From NCBI GenBank assembly GCA_032622095.1, contig CP136065.1, positions 153,145,577 to 153,209,576 of the forward strand: a stretch of DNA of 64,000 bases. The letters are read 5' to 3'. The stretch comes from Siphonodentalium dalli (taxonomy: Eukaryota; Mollusca; Scaphopoda; Gadilida; Siphonodentaliidae). Every line of letters starts with the position of its first letter. Position 1 is the stretch's first letter. The notes below the pieces were generated by a model. The model made no database searches. It was not told where the DNA came from and saw nothing but the letters and a program-made list of their open reading frames with translations. Position numbers and translations under genes: made by a program. Shown here piece by piece: positions 49,801 through 55,800 of the stretch.

Positions 49801-52800
49801 TAGACCTAAGCAAAATGAGGTCATCCGAGGGGGAATTTGGTGAGGCTAGCCCACCGTCTCACTGGGGACCTCATTCTGCAAATGACAGATGTACTATTTG
49901 CAGGCTTGTGTTTCAGCTGTAAGGCCATGTCAATAAGTTGTCAGTTTTTTATGGTGGCATAAAGAATATGCAGAGGGTTAATTTCATTGGGAAATCACTT
50001 CACTGCACATAGATACCACCAAACCCTGGAATTCAACTGACAAACTTGCTCAGGTACAGTAATGCTCTAAATAATCGACTTCTTAACCACAGAAGAATTA
50101 TGGGTAATTTTTGAGGGTTTAGTCGGAAATATGGCTTGTTGCCATTCATCGGAAGCTCTCACTGAATCAGTTTGATTTTCCCAATGCATGGATCAAAATC
50201 TGCATTTATTGGGATTGGAACCAGCTTTGCCATAGCTGGGTGGCTTATGTTGGCCTAAAGTGCCATATAGATTACCAACTGAGCCAACGAGGACCCAGGC
50301 TGTCTTCAACGCCATAGCTTCTACTGCACTGAGATATTTTCAATTTTAGAACAGTTCTGACTCACCATCAGCATCTTTTGCTTCTAAACCTTTAGCCTCA
50401 ACAATGGTGGTGTTCAAAATAATAATTGGTGGCTGAAAAATAAAACAAACAACATAACAGTTTTAACCATTTCATTACAAAACATTCACTGACAAGTAGT
50501 TCCCTTATGAAATGTTCAGATAATAAGTTCAACAAATGATGGACTTATAACCTGAACATTGCTCACCATTATATAAGAATTCTTCTGCACTTGTATTATC
50601 TGTCGTGAGTGTCTCTGTTAACGACATATTATGGACTTGTTCTGGTGTGTGAAACTGAACAGTTAGTATTCAGGCACTATGCCAACTGGAGGAATGTGGC
50701 ATTCTATTAACATTGCCGAAAATCTCAAGCAAATTGACCTAACCACTCCATTGAAAACATTATCTGAAATATATGCTCAATTGTAAATATTTACTTCTTG
50801 ATTCGGGACGCAACTTTCGGCAATAAACAGATGTAAACAATTTCGTCATCGAGAGTCACTGCATTTAATTGAAATATAAGAATAATGGGGGGGGGGGGTG
50901 TCAATTTGGATATAATATTTGTAAAAATAGCAATTCTGAGCAAGAATTATTCTCCATTTCAATTTGATCACCCTACCTTAGTGTTTCACATCACTTTAAT
51001 ATTACATGAACATCCCTCCAAAAGAATAATAGGCCACAATGTATACTTTCATAAATGACGGGAGAATCCATTTTGTATATAAAGGGTTAAATTTGTTCCA
51101 TCTAGAGTGTTTCTTATAGGATATACAGAGAAAGAATCAGATTATTATTTATGAAGTGGTTACTGCCACGTAAATGTTTTAAGTGGCAGCAATATTTTTG
51201 TTGCTGCCACATAAAATCGTGTTCCGGCTTGAACATGGAATTGGGAAATGATGTTAAAGATGTTAAGTTTAAGATCCCAAGTCAAAAGAACTGCATGGAA
51301 TTCAATCTAAATTTAACGTTTATGATAATGATTTCACTCAAACAAGGGTTGTCTTCAATTAATAGACGTAGAAGGAAGTATTTGCAGAACTGGAAGAGGT
51401 GCAAGGGATAACTTATTCCAGGAAAGATTCCAGACTACTCAATTACCGATTGAACGACTGCCCACTCTGAGAGTGAATCTGATTGGCTGTTGTGACAACG
51501 ATTTTACATGGCAGCAACACCATGTTGCCACTTACTTTTTTTACATGGCACAAACCACTGTCTATTATTTATTAGGATATAGTTTGTTTTTAATCAAAGT
51601 AAGACTCGGAACACTTCAATATTATTTGTATGAGTAAAACAATTATCAATTATATTAATTGCAAATCATGTGTTTTACATGACAATTATGCATTTAAATG
51701 TTGACCTTTTAGAATTAGAAACTTGCTGATAGGTATAGTTCCTGAGTGCCATTAATTTATTTGTAGGGATGTTGAATTCAAACAAGTGCAACGCCAAGCA
51801 TGGCATATGCCCCGACACTCAGTTTAGATAGTGGGCAATGAATGGAACTTTTTTTTTATTTTCTAAATCCAAGAAGTGTGTATCCTTTCCCCTTAAACTG
51901 GGCTGTCAATACACCAAAGCGCAACAAAATCCGATGATCCATGCCTAAGGTACAAGCTGAAATGTTCATAGAGACAAAAGTCAGAAATTCCCAAGTCAAA
52001 CAAGGGCTATAACTCTGGTAAGAATAAATGAACGAAACATGTAGTAAGTCGCTATCCTTTATCCCGAGCTGTGCTATCAACATACTAAAGCACAACTGAA
52101 TCAGATGATCCTTGCCGAAGTTACAAGCTGAAATGTTCTTTCGGACAGAAAATTCACAAATTTCCAAGCCCACCAAGGGCCATATCTGGTAAAAATTAAT
52201 GGATGAAACCTGTGGTATGTGGATATCCTTTCCCCCAACAAAATCCAATAATAAAGACATCCACAGCATAATTTTCGTTATGGACGTGTTTTACACTAAG
52301 TGCAGCAAAGGACCATATTACTCCATTGATAACTCTGAAAAAAGGTTCAGACCAAACCTGCACTATGTGGAGATCCTTTCCACAATGCTGGTCTACCGGC
52401 ATACCAAAGGACATCCAAATTGGACTACAGATACTTGAGCTGTGTTGTGAAATGTTTGTTACAAATGGTCGGAAGGACAGACAGACGAAGGTCTCCACTA
52501 CATACTCCCAAATCCTCCTTGGGATGGTCGGGCCATAATAAGATGATTTGCCTGCCATCATCTTATTAGACTGAACATCCCCAGTGAAAAATAATTCATT
52601 CTATACATTTTTAAATAAATGGTAGTATCACTGAGTAATAATTAAATGGTTACAATTCTCTCTCAGGAAAATCCACATCATTTGTGTAAATCCATCAAGA
52701 ATTTCTGAACTCAGTGATCTTCTGAGTTATTGTGTGTGTATGTATTCAATAAAACTTTTCCTGTACAATACAGAAACATAGCGTGTCAGAAAATCTGGAG

Positions 52801-55800
52801 TGTCAGAAATTCTAGTTATCAATTGTTCCATCTACAAATTATTTTGTATTGATTTATCATGCTTCAAATAATTCCATTACTGGTCACTCGATCGGAGAAA
52901 ATAGTAATCAACGATTCCACATGAAAGGCTTCATGGGTAAACTTTGTGATCGAGTCTATATTGTCACTTACAATTTCAAAGGTTTCCTCAATATCCTAGT
53001 TTATATTAACCATGGTTGGCAATATAACATTTACTGAACATTTCTGGTGATTCCACTTATACATGTTTTATGTTTCATTCTTTATTCACACTTCCAACCA
53101 AATTAAACAAAAAATTTAAATTCAGCTGCCATTAACTCTTTTGATGCCATACAGCACCACAGACTGATGCCCCAGTGCCAAGCGTTCTGCCGTACAGTAA
53201 TGCCCTAAGTAATCGACTCCTTAACCACAGCAGAATTATGGGTAACTTTTCAGGATTTAGTCGGAAATATGGCTTGTTGCCATTCATCGGAAATCTCTCA
53301 GGGAGAGCTTTCCGATGAATGGCAACAAGCCATATTTCCGACTAAATCCTGAAAAGTTACCCATATTTCTGCTGTGGTTAAGGAGTCGATTACTTAGGGC
53401 ATTACTGTATATTACTATATGTAGAGGTGGGCCGATAATCGGTATCGGTATCGGTATCTGGCCGATAACTTTGTTATCGGTAACATATCGGTATCGGCAA
53501 AATATCACAAACTTGCCGATATCATCGCCGATATAGAAGACGTTACACAGATTACTACAGAACCGTTACAAATTTGTATGGATGACGGCAAAACGATGTA
53601 ACAGTAACTTAAAGGTGTCATATTTGTGTATAAAGTACATCATTTTGGATAAAAATCGCTCAGTGGTAGGCCTAAGCATAATTACATGTAATTAATGCAG
53701 ACATAGTATATCGTTTTATGGATACTTGCAATGGGCTACAGTGTACTGTCAGTGAAACAAAAACAAATCGGGATCGCAAACATCTATTAGCACTGAGCAG
53801 TGAGCATTATGAGCAATAGGGTACCCTGATTGACAGAGTGAAAGCTCAAATAAACATGTGTTGAATAGTGTCGGGATGAACGGCCTTTGAAATTCAGGCT
53901 GAGCAACTTCAATGACCGTGTGTAAAAACTTTCTAATTAGGCCTACAAGCATCACACGTCGCATATATTTTGCGTATAATGCAACACTCAAGTACAAATG
54001 CTCATCGAGTCATCATGTTCACAAACATGTCAATTCCATGCTTTCATCACTCAAATGTTTAGCGGCAACATCAAACAGACACGTGCAGTCCATGCCATGA
54101 AGTCACACATCCGGTGACTGCATTGTGCTTTGATCATGCACACCGATCATTGGCTTCCAAAAGAGCTCAATTGCGCGTGCACGAGGTGTGAGATGGTCTG
54201 CCAAGTTGAGCACGTCCGAGTCGTACTCAGTAACCCCTGCTGATCCGGTCTTAGACTCTGTCGTAATGATGTACATGAATGTACAAATATAGCCCGGAAA
54301 TAACCGGTATTAATTGTGTTTTGTCTATACTCTATAGAAACCAATTTATGTGGTGTCCCGACATTTAGTGAATTTGAATGGATGTGAATAAGATGATGAA
54401 CAAATAATCCCTCTGTACGTGACCGTGCAGTCTTAGTAAACCTCGACCAAGTTTAGTATAAACAATATTTATTCCTCGATTAATAATAATGTGTACATAA
54501 TATATTGAACAAATATCCTGCCTAGACACTCATGGTAAATTTTATTTCCGTATCGGTGGGAATTCCCCGATCTGCGAAAGGTAATTAATATTCATGTTTC
54601 CAATATAGCATAGCGTCCCGTGACTCCTTATCTATCGATATAATTTGTGGGCGGGGACCAGGCTAATATAGCCATGTTTACAGTTTGATTGACGTGTGAC
54701 ACCAGCCTTCCGCAAATTGGGCGGATTTTTTTTAGAATCTTCTGTGTTGCATGAAGTTATTGATTGGTTGGAAGAGTTTTTAAGCGCCGCATTGGCTGGA
54801 TTGCTCCCGTTTGAAATATAATTTAACATGAGTATCTCGAGATCCAGCATAATAATTTGTGCCATGTCCCATATGCGACCTAAAACTAGTCTATTACGGG
54901 AAATGGAAGACACAAAAAGGGCTGAAGTTTTAATAGCATTAGCTGGACATTGTATTCATTCCCCACGGGGCCTACACATACCGTACATAGACTATACGTG
55001 ATCGCCTGAATCCCCTCCATTGAATAAGAACACACCAGCAGTAGGCCAATGTACGATTTCACAGGGCGCCAAGAATGAACAAAGACAAAGTTAAACACCT
55101 CTGTGATGCCACAAGCTTTGCGACATGAAAAATACTTGATGTATACAACGTTACGTGCTGGCGGCTTAGAACAAAGCGAGCTTTCACTCAACACTGATTG
55201 ATATATTCACGGACAATTTAGCCACGCAAGACTCCGTGTTTTTATTTGTAGCATTTATTTCTGACGACTGAATTGGAATTTATTTTCAATGTATATATGA
55301 CAAAATGTTTGTCCAGATTCCAATGTGTATGCGGAAGTTCTTTGATCGTCAATAAAGACTGCCATTAACTCGAAAGATTTTTAATTTATGCGTGCACAAT
55401 ATTCTGACATTGATGCCGCGTGCAGCCCAAACTTTAAACATAATTATTTCCGTGGGCAATCCTGATGTCATGCCATCGTTCCCCAAGTATATACTTACCG
55501 TCGGGAATTCACTTACTAGTAATGTCCAGTATACTTACCATGTTCACAATGTATATATACTTGTAGGCTACGTGTCGTCCCCGATTTCTATGTCGACATC
55601 CGCCGATATATATCCTTACACAGTATACACGGATGTTTCAGTTTACTTAAATTGTATTCATATTATTGGGATATATACAGGTCTGTATAATATATCGGTA
55701 TCGGTATCGGTATCTGCCGATAACAAAACGTAATTTATCGGTATCGGCGTTACCGATAACACCAGTATCGGCCCATCTCTAACTATATGCCTGTAGATTG

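Noticed and set aside
51151-51411. 86-codon plus-strand frame
   Set aside because: No recognisable domain, no supporting context.
51856-52269. 137-codon minus-strand frame
   Set aside because: Spans decayed ~175-bp tandem monomers of a pearl-like repeat; periodicity explains the open frame.
54828-55001. Short plus frame starting MSISRSS inside the hAT element
   Set aside because: About 55 codons, no domain, and it lies in element interior; noted only as part of the promoter-capture idea.
55392-55733. 113-codon plus-strand frame
   Set aside because: Its end is the subterminal ATCGGT repeat of the hAT element.
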